Shown here: piece after piece, positions 54,860 to 64,000 of the stretch
How the letters are laid out: each line of letters begins with the position of its first letter
Numbering within the stretch: the first letter of the stretch is position 1
From: Mycobacterium sp. IS-3022
Lineage (GTDB): Bacteria; Actinomycetota; Actinomycetes; Mycobacteriales; Mycobacteriaceae
Assembly: GCF_001500065.1 (NCBI RefSeq)
Contig: NZ_LQIN01000045.1
Span: 62,001-126,000, forward strand
DNA: 64,000 nucleotides
Reading direction: 5' to 3'
The notes under the pieces: generated by a model
Seen by the model: only the letters and a program-made list of their open reading frames with translations
What the model was told of the DNA's origin: nothing
The model's database searches: none
Position numbers and translations under genes: made by a program

Positions 54860-54876
54860 ATTCAACCTCCGTTATG

Positions 54877-54904
54877 GATACGAGGTTGCCGGTCGTCCGG
54901 TTCA
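54877..54904 (-). promoter_or_regulatory. Autoregulatory SigL-type promoter of sigL-rslA
   Basis: Minus strand: TGAACC (54904-54899), 16-base spacer, CGTATC (54882-54877). Start near 54870. Same spacing as the promoter of the TPP operon. Confidence 0.75.
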
Positions 54905-54915
54905 AGTATTCGCCG

Positions 54916-55716
54916 TCAAGACCCCTGCGTGAGGATGCGAGGTCCGTTCTCGGTGACCGCGACGGTGTGCTCCCAGTGTGCGGCCCGCGAGCCATCGGCG
55001 GTGACGACGGTCCACTCGTCTTCGAGGACCACCGTTTTTGTGCTGCCCAGGGTCAGCATCGGTTCGATGGCCAGCACCGAGCCGACCGCCAGATGGGGAC
55101 CGCGGCCCGGGGCGCCCTCGTTGGGCAGGAACGGGTCCATGTGCATCTGTCTGCCGATGCCGTGCCCGCCGTAGCCGTCGACGATGCCGAACGCACGCCC
55201 GTAACGCTTCTCGGCCGCGCGCGTTGCGGTCTCGATGGCGTGCGACACGTCGGTGAGCCGGTTGCCCGCCACCATCGCGGCCGCACCGGCTTCCATGGCC
55301 TCCTTGGTGGCCTGCGACAGCGCGTCGTCGACCGGGATCAACGTCCCGATGCCGAACGTGATCGCCGAGTCACCGTGCCAGCCGTCGACGATGGCGCCGC
55401 AGTCGATGGACACCAGGTCGCCGTCGGCCATCGTCTCGCTCGCCGACGGGATCCCGTGCACGACACGGTCATTGACCGACGAGCAGATGCTGGCGGGGTA
55501 GCCGTGGTAGCCGAGGAACGACGGCACGCCGCCGCCGTCGCGGATGACCGACTCGGCGATCTCGTCGAGCGCCAGCGTGGAGACCCCCGGGGCGGCGGCC
55601 CGACGCACCGCGGCCAGGGCCGCGGCCACCAGTGCGCCCGCGACGGCCATCGCGTCGAGCTCACCGGGTGTGCGCTGCGGTACCACCTTGCGGCTGCGCA
55701 GACCCATCAGGCCCAT
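54916..55716 (-). CDS. mapA: Methionine aminopeptidase (type I)
   Basis: 266 residues, removes N-terminal Met. Metal ligands lie in [14 protein letters not shown] (two Asp), YGGHGIG (His), LAIEPML (Glu) and [10 protein letters not shown] (Glu). No N-terminal extension. Starts 6 bases after adk ends; sequence closely matches Rv0734. Confidence 0.94.
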   Translation of the reverse strand: MGLMGLRSRKVVPQRTPGELDAMAVAGALVAAALAAVRRAAAPGVSTLALDEIAESVIRDGGGVPSFLGYHGYPASICSSVNDRVVHGIPSASETMADGDLVSIDCGAIVDGWHGDSAITFGIGTLIPVDDALSQATKEAMEAGAAAMVAGNRLTDVSHAIETATRAAEKRYGRAFGIVDGYGGHGIGRQMHMDPFLPNEGAPGRGPHLAVGSVLAIEPMLTLGSTKTVVLEDEWTVVTADGSRAAHWEHTVAVTENGPRILTQGS

Positions 55717-55722
55717 GTCCGA

Positions 55723-56271
55723 CTACTTACCGAGCGCCTGCAGCGCCCGCGCGAAAACCTCGTCCAGCGCGCCGACCGCGTCGACCTGTTGGAGGTTGTT
55801 GTGGCTGTAGTACTCCAGCAGCGGGTAGGTCTCGTCGCGATAGACCTGCATCCGGTTGCGGATCACGTCTTCGGTGTCGTCGTCGCGGCCGCGCGCCTTG
55901 AGCCGCTTGAACAGCTCGTCCTCGGAAACCTTGAACTCCAGCACCGCGTCGAGTTTGGTGTCGTGACGCTTGAGCATCTCGTCGAGCGCCTTGGCCTGCT
56001 CCACCGAGCGGGGATAGCCGTCGAGAATGAACCCCGCAGCCGCATCCTCCTGCTCGATGCGGTCCTCGACCAGCTTGTTCGTCAGCTCCGAGGGCACCAG
56101 GTCACCCGCGTCGAGGTAACGCTTGGCCTCCAGGCCGAGCGGGGTGCCGTCGCCGATGTTCTGCCGAAACAGGTCGCCTGTCGAGATCTGCGGGATGCCG
56201 AGCTTCTCGGAGAGCTTCTGGGCCTGCGTGCCTTTACCGGCACCGGGTGGTCCGAGCAGAACGACTCTCAC
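55723..56271 (-). CDS. adk: Adenylate kinase
   Basis: 182 residues, short-LID form. P-loop GPPGAGKGT (7-15), NMP domain, [19 protein letters not shown] 56271 overlaps the secY stop as GTGA. Confidence 0.97.
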   Translation of the reverse strand: MRVVLLGPPGAGKGTQAQKLSEKLGIPQISTGDLFRQNIGDGTPLGLEAKRYLDAGDLVPSELTNKLVEDRIEQEDAAAGFILDGYPRSVEQAKALDEMLKRHDTKLDAVLEFKVSEDELFKRLKARGRDDDTEDVIRNRMQVYRDETYPLLEYYSHNNLQQVDAVGALDEVFARALQALGK

Positions 56272-57608
56272 TTGAGGAACCCTTCGTAATTGCGTTGCAT
56301 CAGCTGGCTCTCGATCTGCTTCACGGTATCCAAGCCGACCCCGACCAGGATCAGAACTCCGACACCGCCGAACGGCAGGTTCTGCACGGGGCCGCTGGCA
56401 CCGACCTGAAGGAACATGTTCGGCAGGACGGCGATGACACCGAGGTAGATCGAGCCCGGCAGCGTGATGCGGCTCAACACGTAGCGCAAGTAGTCGGCGG
56501 TCGGTTGGCCTGGGCGGATGCCGGGGATGAACCCGCCGAACTTCTTCATTTCGTCCGCGCGCTCGTCCGGGTTGAACGTGATCGACACGTAGAAGTAGGT
56601 GAAGAAGACGATCAGCACGAAGTAGACCGCGATGTAGGCGGGGCTACTGGGATCCGTGAGGTAACTGGCGACGAACGAACTCCACCAGTTGGTGCTGTTC
56701 GGATTGGAGCTGCCACTCTGGATCAGCTGGGTGATCAGCTGCGGGATGTAGATCAGCGACGAAGCGAAGATGACCGGGATGACGCCGGCCTGGTTGACCT
56801 TCAGCGGCAGGTACGTCGACGTGCCGCCGTACATCTTGCGTCCGACCATGCGCTTGGCGTACTGCACCGGGATCCGGCGCTGGCCCTGCTCGACGAACAC
56901 CACGCCGACGACGATTGCCAGCGCGCCGAGGCACACCAGCGCGAACACCAGGCCGCCGCGGCTCTCCAGAATGGCCTGGCCTTCGCCGGGCATCGCCGAG
57001 GCGATGCTCGCGAAGATGATCAGCGACATGCCGTTGCCGATGCCCCGCTCGGTGACCAGCTCGCCCATCCACATCAGAAGCGCCGCGCCCGCCGTCATCA
57101 CCAGGACGATGACGACGAGGGTGAAGATGTTCAGCCCCTCGCTCTGGCCCTGGATGATGTCGAGCGTGCAGCCCTGCAGCAATCCGCCGTTGGCGGCCAG
57201 CGCCACGATGCTGGTGGCCTGCAGAATGGCCAGCGCAATCGAGAGATAGCGCGTGTACTGCGTCATCTTGGTCTGGCCGGACTGTCCCTCCTTGCGCAGC
57301 TGCTCGAACCGCGGAATCACCACGGTCAACAGCTGCACGATGATGCTTGCGGTGATGTAGGGCATGATGCCGACCGCGAACACCGACAGCTGCAGCAGCG
57401 CACCGCCGGAGAACAGGTTGATCAAGGAGTACACCTGGCCGGCGTCGCCGCCGCTGACCTCAGCGATACACGTCTGGATGTTCGGGAAGTTCACGCCGGG
57501 AGACGGTATGGAGGCGCCGACCCGGTAAAGGATCACGATGCCCAGGGTGAACAGGATCTTTCGCCTCAGGTCGGGTGTCCTGAGTGAAGAGATGAAAGCC
57601 GAGAGCAC
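56268..57608 (-). CDS. secY: Protein translocase subunit SecY
   Basis: 446 residues, ten membrane helices, with [24 protein letters not shown] at the N-terminus and the cytoplasmic loop [15 protein letters not shown]. Main Sec channel. First gene of secY-adk-mapA here; the 267-base gap 57609-57875 to the divergent methyltransferase gene holds its promoter. Confidence 0.98.
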   Translation of the reverse strand: MLSAFISSLRTPDLRRKILFTLGIVILYRVGASIPSPGVNFPNIQTCIAEVSGGDAGQVYSLINLFSGGALLQLSVFAVGIMPYITASIIVQLLTVVIPRFEQLRKEGQSGQTKMTQYTRYLSIALAILQATSIVALAANGGLLQGCTLDIIQGQSEGLNIFTLVVIVLVMTAGAALLMWMGELVTERGIGNGMSLIIFASIASAMPGEGQAILESRGGLVFALVCLGALAIVVGVVFVEQGQRRIPVQYAKRMVGRKMYGGTSTYLPLKVNQAGVIPVIFASSLIYIPQLITQLIQSGSSNPNSTNWWSSFVASYLTDPSSPAYIAVYFVLIVFFTYFYVSITFNPDERADEMKKFGGFIPGIRPGQPTADYLRYVLSRITLPGSIYLGVIAVLPNMFLQVGASGPVQNLPFGGVGVLILVGVGLDTVKQIESQLMQRNYEGFLK

Positions 57609-57875
57609 TCTTCCTCCTGCGCAGCCGACCTTTTGATCGCGGCGTGCGGATGGGGCTGGATTCGACCAGCGTCTTGGTTAAGTCGTGTGCGGACCCCCGT
57701 CAAGCGCACAGCCTGCAGAGTTACCCGCCAAACAGTCTACGAGAGTAACAGTTAGGGCACTGTCGGCCCGCATCCCGCCGACGGTCTGGTTCTCACAGCC
57801 ACTTCTCAGGCCGGGAACATATCGTGGACCCCATCTCGTTATATCCCCTAAGTAATAACCGGCAGGAGCGGATGA

Positions 57876-58811
57876 ATGGCACGGACGGACAATGACACCT
57901 GGGATCTGGCTTCGAGCGTCGGCGCGACGGCGACCATGGTCGCGGCGGCGCGGGCAATCGCGACCACCGGCGATGACCCGCTGATCTGCGATCCCTACGC
58001 CGAACCGCTGGTGCGTGCCGTCGGTGTCGACTTCTTCACCCGCCTCGCCGGCGGTGACCTCAAGCTCGAAGATCTCGACGCCGACAACGCGGCGGCCGGG
58101 ATGGCCCGGATGACCGACAACATGGCGGTGCGGACCAAATTCTTCGACGAGTTCTTCGAAGACGCGGGCAACGCGGGGATTCGCCAGGCGGTGATCCTGG
58201 CGTCGGGGCTCGACGCGCGGTCCTACCGGCTGGCGTGGCCGGCCGGCACGACGGTTTACGAGATCGACCAACCCGAGGTCATCGCGTTCAAGAGCCGGAC
58301 GCTGGCCGACCTCGGCGCCCAACCGACCGCCGACCTCAGGTCCGTGTCCATCGACCTGCGATTCGACTGGCCCGCGGCGTTGAAGCAGGCCGGTTTCGAC
58401 CCGGCTGTTCCGACGGCGTGGAGCGCCGAGGGTCTGCTCGGCTATCTGCCGCCGGAGGCGCAGGACAAACTGCTCGACACCATCACCGAGCTGAGCGCCC
58501 CGGGTAGCCGGGTGGCCGTGGAAAGCGGCCCGACCAGCACGGGCCCCGAAGACCGCGAGAAGGTGCTCGAGCGCATGCAGGCGACCGCGCAGCGGTGGCG
58601 CGAGCACGGCTTCGAACTGGATTTCGCCGAACTCGTCTACCTCGGCGATCGCAATGAGGCCGGCGCCTACCTGGCCGACCGCGGCTGGCGGCTGAGCCGC
58701 CGCACCGTAGGCGAGCTGCTGGCCGACAGCGGTCTGCCGCCGTTGCCTGAGGACGAAGACGCCGCCCACTTCGGCGAGCTGCAGTACGTCACCGGGATAC
58801 TCGAGGCGTGA
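57876..58811 (+). CDS. SAM-dependent methyltransferase (Rv0725c/Rv0731c family), copy 1
   Basis: 311 residues of the mycobacterial leucine-carboxyl-methyltransferase-like family. The SAM-binding segment is [34 protein letters not shown]; other hallmarks are the [19 protein letters not shown] start and [22 protein letters not shown] upstream. Its stop overlaps the next gene start as GTGA. Substrate unknown. Confidence 0.9.
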   Translation: MARTDNDTWDLASSVGATATMVAAARAIATTGDDPLICDPYAEPLVRAVGVDFFTRLAGGDLKLEDLDADNAAAGMARMTDNMAVRTKFFDEFFEDAGNAGIRQAVILASGLDARSYRLAWPAGTTVYEIDQPEVIAFKSRTLADLGAQPTADLRSVSIDLRFDWPAALKQAGFDPAVPTAWSAEGLLGYLPPEAQDKLLDTITELSAPGSRVAVESGPTSTGPEDREKVLERMQATAQRWREHGFELDFAELVYLGDRNEAGAYLADRGWRLSRRTVGELLADSGLPPLPEDEDAAHFGELQYVTGILEA

Positions 58812-59710
58812 GCCGGACCGATTCGGACAGCTGGGACCTCGCGTCCAGCGTGGGCACCACGGCCACGATGGTCGCGGCCGCCCGCGCGATCGCCAGTCGC
58901 GAGGACGACCCGCTGTTCGACGACCCGTACGCCGCGCCACTGGTGCGTGCGGTCGGGGTCGATTTCTTCACGCGTCTGGTGGACGGTGAGATCGAGCTGA
59001 ACGACGCCGACGGTGCCGGGGCGCGGTTCATGGCGCGCCTCATCGCGGTCCGGACGCGGTTCTTCGACGACTTCTTCCGCGATGCCGGGGCCGCGGGTAT
59101 CCGGCAGGCGGTGATCCTGGCGTCGGGCCTGGACTCGCGGCCCTACCGGCTGCCGTGGCCCGCCGGCACCGTCGTCTACGAGATCGACCAGCCGCAGGTC
59201 ATCGAGTTCAAGTCGGCGACGATGGCCTCGCTCGGCGCGGCGCCGGCGGCCGAGCTGCGCACCGTCGGCATCGACCTGCGAGAGAATTGGCCGAAAGCGT
59301 TGCGGGACCGTGGTTTCGATCCCGGCCAGCCGGCCGCTTGGAGCGCCGAGGGGCTGCTGGTGTACCTGCCGCCCGAAGCGCAGGACCGGCTGTTCGACAA
59401 CATCGCCGCGCTCAGCGCACCCGGCAGCCGGCTCGCGACCGAATACCACCCCGACGCCGCGGCGACGATCGGCGAACGTAGCAAGGCGATCAGCAGGCAG
59501 TGGGGCGAGAACGGAATGCATTTCGACATCTCCGACCTGTTCTACGCCGGCGAGCGCAGTCACGTCGCCGACTATCTCACCGGCACCGGCTGGCACGTGT
59601 CCGCCCGCAACCGCCCCGAGGTGTTCGCCGCATACGGCCAGGAGTTCCCGGAGACGGAACTTCTTGCGCCGATGCGTGATTCACTCGCGATCGTCGCGAC
59701 CCGCAACTGA
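58808..59710 (+). CDS. SAM-dependent methyltransferase, copy 2
   Basis: 300 residues, paralogue of copy 1 with the same order of motifs ([62 protein letters not shown]). GTG start overlaps copy 1. Followed 9 bases later by copy 3. Confidence 0.9.
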   Translation: MSRTDSDSWDLASSVGTTATMVAAARAIASREDDPLFDDPYAAPLVRAVGVDFFTRLVDGEIELNDADGAGARFMARLIAVRTRFFDDFFRDAGAAGIRQAVILASGLDSRPYRLPWPAGTVVYEIDQPQVIEFKSATMASLGAAPAAELRTVGIDLRENWPKALRDRGFDPGQPAAWSAEGLLVYLPPEAQDRLFDNIAALSAPGSRLATEYHPDAAATIGERSKAISRQWGENGMHFDISDLFYAGERSHVADYLTGTGWHVSARNRPEVFAAYGQEFPETELLAPMRDSLAIVATRN

Positions 59711-59719
59711 GGAGAAGAA

Positions 59720-60619
59720 ATGGCACGCACGGATGACGACTCCTGGGACCTGGCCTCCAGCGTCGGCTCGACCGCGACGATGATCGCCGCACAGCGCGTG
59801 TTGAGTCACCGCGAAGGCCTGATCGACGACCCTTACGCCGAACCGCTGGTGCGCGCGGTCGGACTCGACTTCTTCGTGCGGGCGCTCGACGGCGAGATAT
59901 CGCTGGACGACATCGACCCCCGCTTCAACACGCGTCGCGCCGCCGAGGGGATGGCGGTACGGACGCGCCATTTCGACCGGCTGTTCACCGACGCCGCAGC
60001 GGCGGGTGTCCGGCAGGCGGTGATTCTGGCCGCCGGCCTGGACGCGCGCGCCTACCGCCTGCGGTGGCCGGCGGGGTCGACCGTCTTCGAGCTCGATCAG
60101 CCCGAAGTCATCGCGTTCAAGAGCGACACCCTGGCCGGGCTGGGCGCCGACGCCAAGGCCGATCGGCGTGCCGTGGCGATCGATCTGCGCGACGATTGGC
60201 CGAAGGCGCTGCTGGCCAACGGTTTCGACTCGACGCAGCCGACGGCGTGGATCGCCGAGGGGCTGCTGATCTACTTGCCGCCGGAGGCGCAAGACCTGCT
60301 GTTCGACTGGATCGACGAGCTCAGCGCGCCAGGCAGTCGCGTCGCGACCGAGCACATTCCCGACGTCAGTATGTTCTCCGACGAGCGGTCACGGGAGATC
60401 GCCGACCGGTTCAAGGCCTACGGCCACGACATCGAGATGGGTGAGCTGATCTACCACGGCGAGCGCAACGACGTGATCGACTATCTGACCGCCCGCGGAT
60501 GGGACGTCACGACGCAGCCGACCCGGGATGCCTACGCCGCCAACGGGTTCGAGTTTCCCGAGGACGGCCCCATGGTTTCCTTCGCCGACATGAGCTACCT
60601 GTCGGCAGTCAAACGTTAG
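59720..60619 (+). CDS. SAM-dependent methyltransferase, copy 3
   Basis: 299 residues, third paralogue ([49 protein letters not shown]). ATG 59720 with GAGGAG upstream. The three copies look like a tandem expansion with likely different substrates. Confidence 0.9.
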   Translation: MARTDDDSWDLASSVGSTATMIAAQRVLSHREGLIDDPYAEPLVRAVGLDFFVRALDGEISLDDIDPRFNTRRAAEGMAVRTRHFDRLFTDAAAAGVRQAVILAAGLDARAYRLRWPAGSTVFELDQPEVIAFKSDTLAGLGADAKADRRAVAIDLRDDWPKALLANGFDSTQPTAWIAEGLLIYLPPEAQDLLFDWIDELSAPGSRVATEHIPDVSMFSDERSREIADRFKAYGHDIEMGELIYHGERNDVIDYLTARGWDVTTQPTRDAYAANGFEFPEDGPMVSFADMSYLSAVKR

Positions 60620-60669
60620 TACACGCCGAACGGACGCTTGTTCACGCCTCTTCTCGCGATTTGTGTACA

Positions 60670-61995
60670 TCAGCCGTAGCGGTCGGCCAGTTCGAGAAAC
60701 CGGCCGTAGCGGTCGGCGACCGCTGACGCCCAGGCCGGATCGGGTTCGACGACGCGTCCCGTGCGCGCCCAGCGGACGGCGTCGGTGGGCGACGACTCCA
60801 GACCCGCCGCCATCCGGGCGAGAAACGCCGCGCCCAGCGCGGCACCTTCGGCGACGGCCGACACCTCGACGGGCAGTCCCGTGGCGTCGGCGATCGCTTG
60901 CATCCACGACTCGACCCGGGTGCCGCCGCCGGTCGCGACGATGCGGGTCGCACATGCTCCGCTCATCTCGATCAGTTGCCGCACCACAAATCCCGACGCC
61001 TCCAAGGCGGCGCGGCGGATCGCGGCGCCGTCGTGCGTGAGGTCCAGGGCGTCGAGCACTCCACGGCGGTTGGGATTGTGATACGGCACCCGTTCGCCGC
61101 GCAGATAGGGCGACCATACCGGGACACGCTGCGGGTCAACCGAATCCCCCGCAGCCACGACGCGGTCGACCCAGTTGAGGAAGATGCCGCCGGCATTGCT
61201 CGGCCCGCCGATCTGACACTTGCCCGGCGCGGTGTGCGGCAGCGTCCAGAGCCCCGGCACCTCGCGGTACTCCGGGATCGTCACCCACACGATCAACGTG
61301 GTGCCGCACAGCACCAGGACGTCACCATCGCGCTGGGCCCCCGCGACCAGCTGCTCGCACACCGCATCCACCGCCCCTGCACCCAGCAGCGCGTCAGAAC
61401 CTCGAAGCCGACCCGCGGCAGCGCCGGTGGCTTCGACGCGCGGCAATTGTGCCGGCGTGACACCGCAATCGGCACATCGTGTCTCGCTCCAGCCGGTGTC
61501 CTCGAACAACGGGTACATCGTGGCGGCTGTCGCGCTGTCCACGACGTCCTCACCGGCCAACGCGTAGTTCGCGACCGCCGCCGCCGGCCAGTATCCGCGT
61601 GCGCCCGGCCGCTGCCCGGCGGTCCAGCGCAAGAATTCGGCCGTCTCCCGACTGAGGAACGTCGAGCTTGCACCGCCCGGCCCGCGCCCGCGGCCGTCGC
61701 CGTACAGCAGTCCCGGTGTCTGCGGCGTCCCCTCGTCATCGACGGCGGTCAGCGAAGGCACCATCGCGGTGACGGCGACCGCGGCCACGTCTCGGCGTGC
61801 CAGCTGTTCCAGCGCCGCGAGCGGGCCCTGCCGCCACGCCACGCCGGCGTCGTGCTCGAAGCGGTCGGGACTCGGCACGTGGAGCGTGTGCGGGATGCGG
61901 GCCCGGGCGGTCACCCGGCCGTCGCCATCGGCGACCACGGCCTTGACGGCGGTGGTGCCGATGTCGACGCCGATTGTGGCCTCTTTGGCTGACAC
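60670..61995 (-). CDS. xylB: FGGY-family sugar kinase (xylulokinase-like)
   Basis: 441 residues. N-terminal phosphate motif GVDIGTTAVKAVV, C-terminal ATGGGTRVESWMQAIADATG and EGAALGAAFLA. Phosphorylates a sugar such as xylulose or fuculose; the exact sugar is uncertain. GTG 61995 (MSAKEATIGVDIGTT) is chosen; GTG 62004 also possible. Divergent from the dehydrogenase-aldolase pair and likely in the same sugar pathway, as in Rv0727c-Rv0729. Confidence 0.85.
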   Translation of the reverse strand: MSAKEATIGVDIGTTAVKAVVADGDGRVTARARIPHTLHVPSPDRFEHDAGVAWRQGPLAALEQLARRDVAAVAVTAMVPSLTAVDDEGTPQTPGLLYGDGRGRGPGGASSTFLSRETAEFLRWTAGQRPGARGYWPAAAVANYALAGEDVVDSATAATMYPLFEDTGWSETRCADCGVTPAQLPRVEATGAAAGRLRGSDALLGAGAVDAVCEQLVAGAQRDGDVLVLCGTTLIVWVTIPEYREVPGLWTLPHTAPGKCQIGGPSNAGGIFLNWVDRVVAAGDSVDPQRVPVWSPYLRGERVPYHNPNRRGVLDALDLTHDGAAIRRAALEASGFVVRQLIEMSGACATRIVATGGGTRVESWMQAIADATGLPVEVSAVAEGAALGAAFLARMAAGLESSPTDAVRWARTGRVVEPDPAWASAVADRYGRFLELADRYG

Positions 61996-62025
61996 GCGCG
62001 TCACCGTACGCCAGCATGTGCAGTC

Positions 62026-63003
62026 GTGACCCGACTTCGCGCGCTCGTGACGGCCCCACTGCGCGGCCCCGGCTTCGCCAAACTCAACGAGTTGATGGAG
62101 GTGCTCTACGACCCGTGGATCGAACAGCGCCCGCTGCGGATCCACACCGCCGAGCAGCTGGCCGAACGGGCCGCCGCCGAGCACGCCGACGTGCTTGTCG
62201 TCGAGAGTGATTCGGTCGCCGGACCGGTGTTCGACCTTCAGCTGCGGGCGGTCGCCTCGACGCGCGGCGACCCGAGCAACGTCGATGTCCGCGCCGCCAC
62301 CGCCGCGGGAATCCCGGTGCTATACACGCCCGCCCGCAACGCAGACGCCGTCGCCGAGATGACGCTGGCGTTGCTGTTCGCCGCGACGCGCCACGTGCTG
62401 ACCGCCGACGCGGATGTCCGCGCCGGCGAGATATTCCGCGATGGCACCTTGCCCTACCAACGCTTGCGGGCATGGGAGATCGCCGGCCAGACCGCCGGAC
62501 TGGTTGGACTCGGAGCGGTCGCCCGAGCGCTGCGATGGCGACTGGAAGGCCTCGGCGTGAACGTGATCGCCTGCGACCCCTACAACGACGAGGCCGGCCA
62601 CACCCTGGACCAGTTGTTGGCCGACGCCGACATCGTCTCGCTGCACGCGCCTGTCACCGAGGAGACCGAGCGGATGATCGGCCCCGAGCAGTTCGCCGCG
62701 ATGCGCGACGGCGCGGTGTTCCTCAATACCGCCCGCGCGCAGCTGCACGACACGGACGCGCTGGTCGCCGCGTTGCACAGCGGCAAGGTGGGCGCGGCAG
62801 GCCTTGACCACTTCGCCGGCGAATGGCTGCCCGTCGACCATCCGCTGACCGGCATGGCCAATGTCGTGCTCACGCCTCACATCGGCGGCGCCACCTGGAA
62901 CACTGAGGTACGGCAGGCGCAGATGGTCGCCGACGACCTCGAGTCGCTCCTGTCCGGGCGCACACCCGCCCACATCGTCAACCCGGAAGTGCTCAGCTCA
63001 TGA
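62026..63003 (+). CDS. D-2-hydroxyacid dehydrogenase (SerA2-like)
   Basis: 325 residues. NAD-binding GLVGLGAVARALRWRL, catalytic Arg in NTARAQLHD, acid in GLDHFAGEW and His in LTPHIGGATWN. GTG 62026. Related to D-3-phosphoglycerate dehydrogenase (Rv0728c), but lacks the ACT/ASB domains of biosynthetic SerA, so a sugar-acid substrate is more likely. Overlaps fucA as ATGA. Confidence 0.87.
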   Translation: MTRLRALVTAPLRGPGFAKLNELMEVLYDPWIEQRPLRIHTAEQLAERAAAEHADVLVVESDSVAGPVFDLQLRAVASTRGDPSNVDVRAATAAGIPVLYTPARNADAVAEMTLALLFAATRHVLTADADVRAGEIFRDGTLPYQRLRAWEIAGQTAGLVGLGAVARALRWRLEGLGVNVIACDPYNDEAGHTLDQLLADADIVSLHAPVTEETERMIGPEQFAAMRDGAVFLNTARAQLHDTDALVAALHSGKVGAAGLDHFAGEWLPVDHPLTGMANVVLTPHIGGATWNTEVRQAQMVADDLESLLSGRTPAHIVNPEVLSS

Positions 63004-63656
63004 AGTTCGTCGACCACCCCGAGGACGCCGTGCTCGCCGCCGCGAAAGACATGTTGCGCCGCGGCCTGGTGGAAGGTACCGCGGGCAACATCTCCGCCCG
63101 TCGCGAGGACGGCAACATCGTGATCACGCCGTCGTCGGTGGACTATCACGACATGGCACTCGACGACCTCGTGCTCGTCGACCCCGAAGGCGCCGTGGTC
63201 ACAGCCAAGGACGGCCGCACGCCGTCCACGGAGATGGCACTGCACCTGGCCTGCTACCGGGCATTCGACGACATCGGCAGCGTCATTCACAGCCATCCGG
63301 TGTGGGCGACGATGTTCGCGGTTGCGCGCCAGCCGATCCCCGCCTGCGTAGACGAGTTCGCTGTCTACTGCGGCGGGGACATCCGCTGTGCGGACTACGC
63401 GGCATCTGGCACACCGGACGTCGGCCACAATGCCGTCAAGGCGTTGGAGGGCCGCGCCGCAGCGCTGATCGCCAACCACGGCCTAGTCGCCGTTGCGCCC
63501 CGGCCGGACAAGGCGCTGCACGTCACCGCACTCGTCGAGCGGACCGCCCAGATCGCCTGGGGCGCAAGAGCTCTCGGCGGGCCCGTGTCGATTCCTGACG
63601 AGGTGAACGCGAACTTCGCCGCGGTTTACAACTACCTGCGTACCAACCCGAGTTGA
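63000..63656 (+). CDS. fucA: Class II aldolase, L-fuculose-phosphate aldolase-like
   Basis: 218 residues; zinc-dependent cleavage of a sugar phosphate to lactaldehyde or glycolaldehyde and DHAP. Zinc histidines in SVIHSHPVWAT and NHGLVAV; TEMALH carries the catalytic acid. GTAGNISAR near residue 28 binds phosphate. Start overlaps the dehydrogenase stop (ATGA). Named by family and Rv0727c synteny; exact sugar not proven. Confidence 0.88.
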   Translation: MKFVDHPEDAVLAAAKDMLRRGLVEGTAGNISARREDGNIVITPSSVDYHDMALDDLVLVDPEGAVVTAKDGRTPSTEMALHLACYRAFDDIGSVIHSHPVWATMFAVARQPIPACVDEFAVYCGGDIRCADYAASGTPDVGHNAVKALEGRAAALIANHGLVAVAPRPDKALHVTALVERTAQIAWGARALGGPVSIPDEVNANFAAVYNYLRTNPS

Positions 63657-63691
63657 CTTCTTCGCGAGCGCGCGTGTTTCTGATGCTGGCG

Positions 63692-64000
63692 TTAGAAGCG
63701 GTAGTCGCCCGGCAAGAGCGCGCTGACCCCGCTCAGCGATCGCTCGGCTTCACTGACGACCTGCGCCACCGAGCGACCGAGCAGTGCGGCAACGGCCTCC
63801 GGCACCGACGCCGCGGCGGGTTGCGATGACGGCTTGGGCCGCAACCGGTCCAGTAGCGACGAGCCCGGATATCCGACGATGCGCACGTCGGCGTCGGGAT
63901 CCAAGCCGGCCCGCACCTTGGCCCGGGTCACCGCCTCGCGCAGCCCGCCGAGGTGGTCGACCAAGCCGCGCTCGAGCGCGTCGGCACCGGTCCACACCCG
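63692..64000 (-). CDS. sppA: Signal peptide peptidase SppA/protease IV, C-terminal end (cut by window end)
   Basis: The last 102 residues are present, reading in from the right edge: RVWTGADALERGLVDHLGGLREAVTRAK is the conserved C-terminal helix of SppA after the catalytic lysine, which lies outside the window. Membrane serine protease that degrades cleaved signal peptides. Position beside fucA matches Rv0724. Confidence 0.85.
   Translation of the reverse strand, partial: RVWTGADALERGLVDHLGGLREAVTRAKVRAGLDPDADVRIVGYPGSSLLDRLRPKPSSQPAAASVPEAVAALLGRSVAQVVSEAERSLSGVSALLPGDYRF

Noticed and set aside
60620-60669. Terminator in the converging gap between the third methyltransferase and the sugar kinase
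   Set aside because: Only a 6-bp GTACAC/GTGTAC pairing is visible, too weak to call.

Overview
The window looks like chromosome from a fast-growing mycobacterium (Mycolicibacterium-like). The evidence is high GC, GTG/TTG starts with 1-4 base start/stop overlaps, a complete ESX-4 type VII secretion locus, F420-type luciferase-like oxidoreductases, twin cutinase-like proteins, and gene order matching two M. tuberculosis regions (about Rv3423c-Rv3462c and Rv0724-Rv0753c). Those regions are far apart in M. tuberculosis H37Rv but sit within 64 kb here. Orthology statements rest on recalled family sequences and synteny; no search was run.

Layout. 1-6 kb (minus strand): alr (cut by the edge), gadB, nnr, an alpha/beta hydrolase and glmS. 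6-10 kb (plus): a hydrolase, an F420-type oxidoreductase behind a perfect palindrome, a DEAD-box helicase and a small CxxC protein preceded by a chain of overlapping tiny ORFs. 10-15 kb (minus): a pair of possible type VII substrates, glmM, a small secreted protein, rpsI and rplM. 15-27 kb: an Excalibur protein, then ESX-4 (esxT, esxU, an Rv3446c-like gene, eccC4, eccD4, mycP4, eccB4) and two cutinase-like genes. 27-31.7 kb (minus): infA, rpmJ, rpsM, rpsK, rpsD, rpoA, rplQ, truA.

32-40 kb is a redox and stress block. It has a response regulator fused to a thioredoxin-reductase-like flavoprotein, a cytosolic cNMP-domain histidine kinase, two paralogous F420-type oxidoreductases, a MarR regulator, a PAS protein, and a Fur repressor overlapping a monofunctional catalase. 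A shared TTGCA-N3-TGCAA palindrome suggests that the MarR protein controls itself and the PAS/fur-katA promoter region. 40-44 kb holds a valine-catabolism operon (mmsA, acyl-CoA dehydrogenase, mmsB), then a nitroreductase and a HAD hydrolase on the other strand. At 45-48.5 kb a NarL-type regulator and its GAF kinase are separated by a TnpB-only insertion element.

48.6-54.9 kb is the most interesting part. A tight five-gene operon (TPP enzyme, SRPBCC protein, KAS III-like enzyme, aminotransferase, MarR regulator) lies directly downstream of sigL-rslA. Both sigL and this operon have the same TGAACC-N16-CGT(A/G)TC promoter, so the operon is probably a SigL-controlled biosynthetic pathway of unknown product. 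54.9-57.6 kb: secY, adk, mapA. 57.9-60.6 kb: three tandem SAM-dependent methyltransferases. 60.7-64 kb: a xylulokinase-like kinase, a 2-hydroxyacid dehydrogenase, a fuculose-phosphate-type aldolase and the C-terminal end of sppA. I saw no rRNA, tRNA, prophage or CRISPR array.
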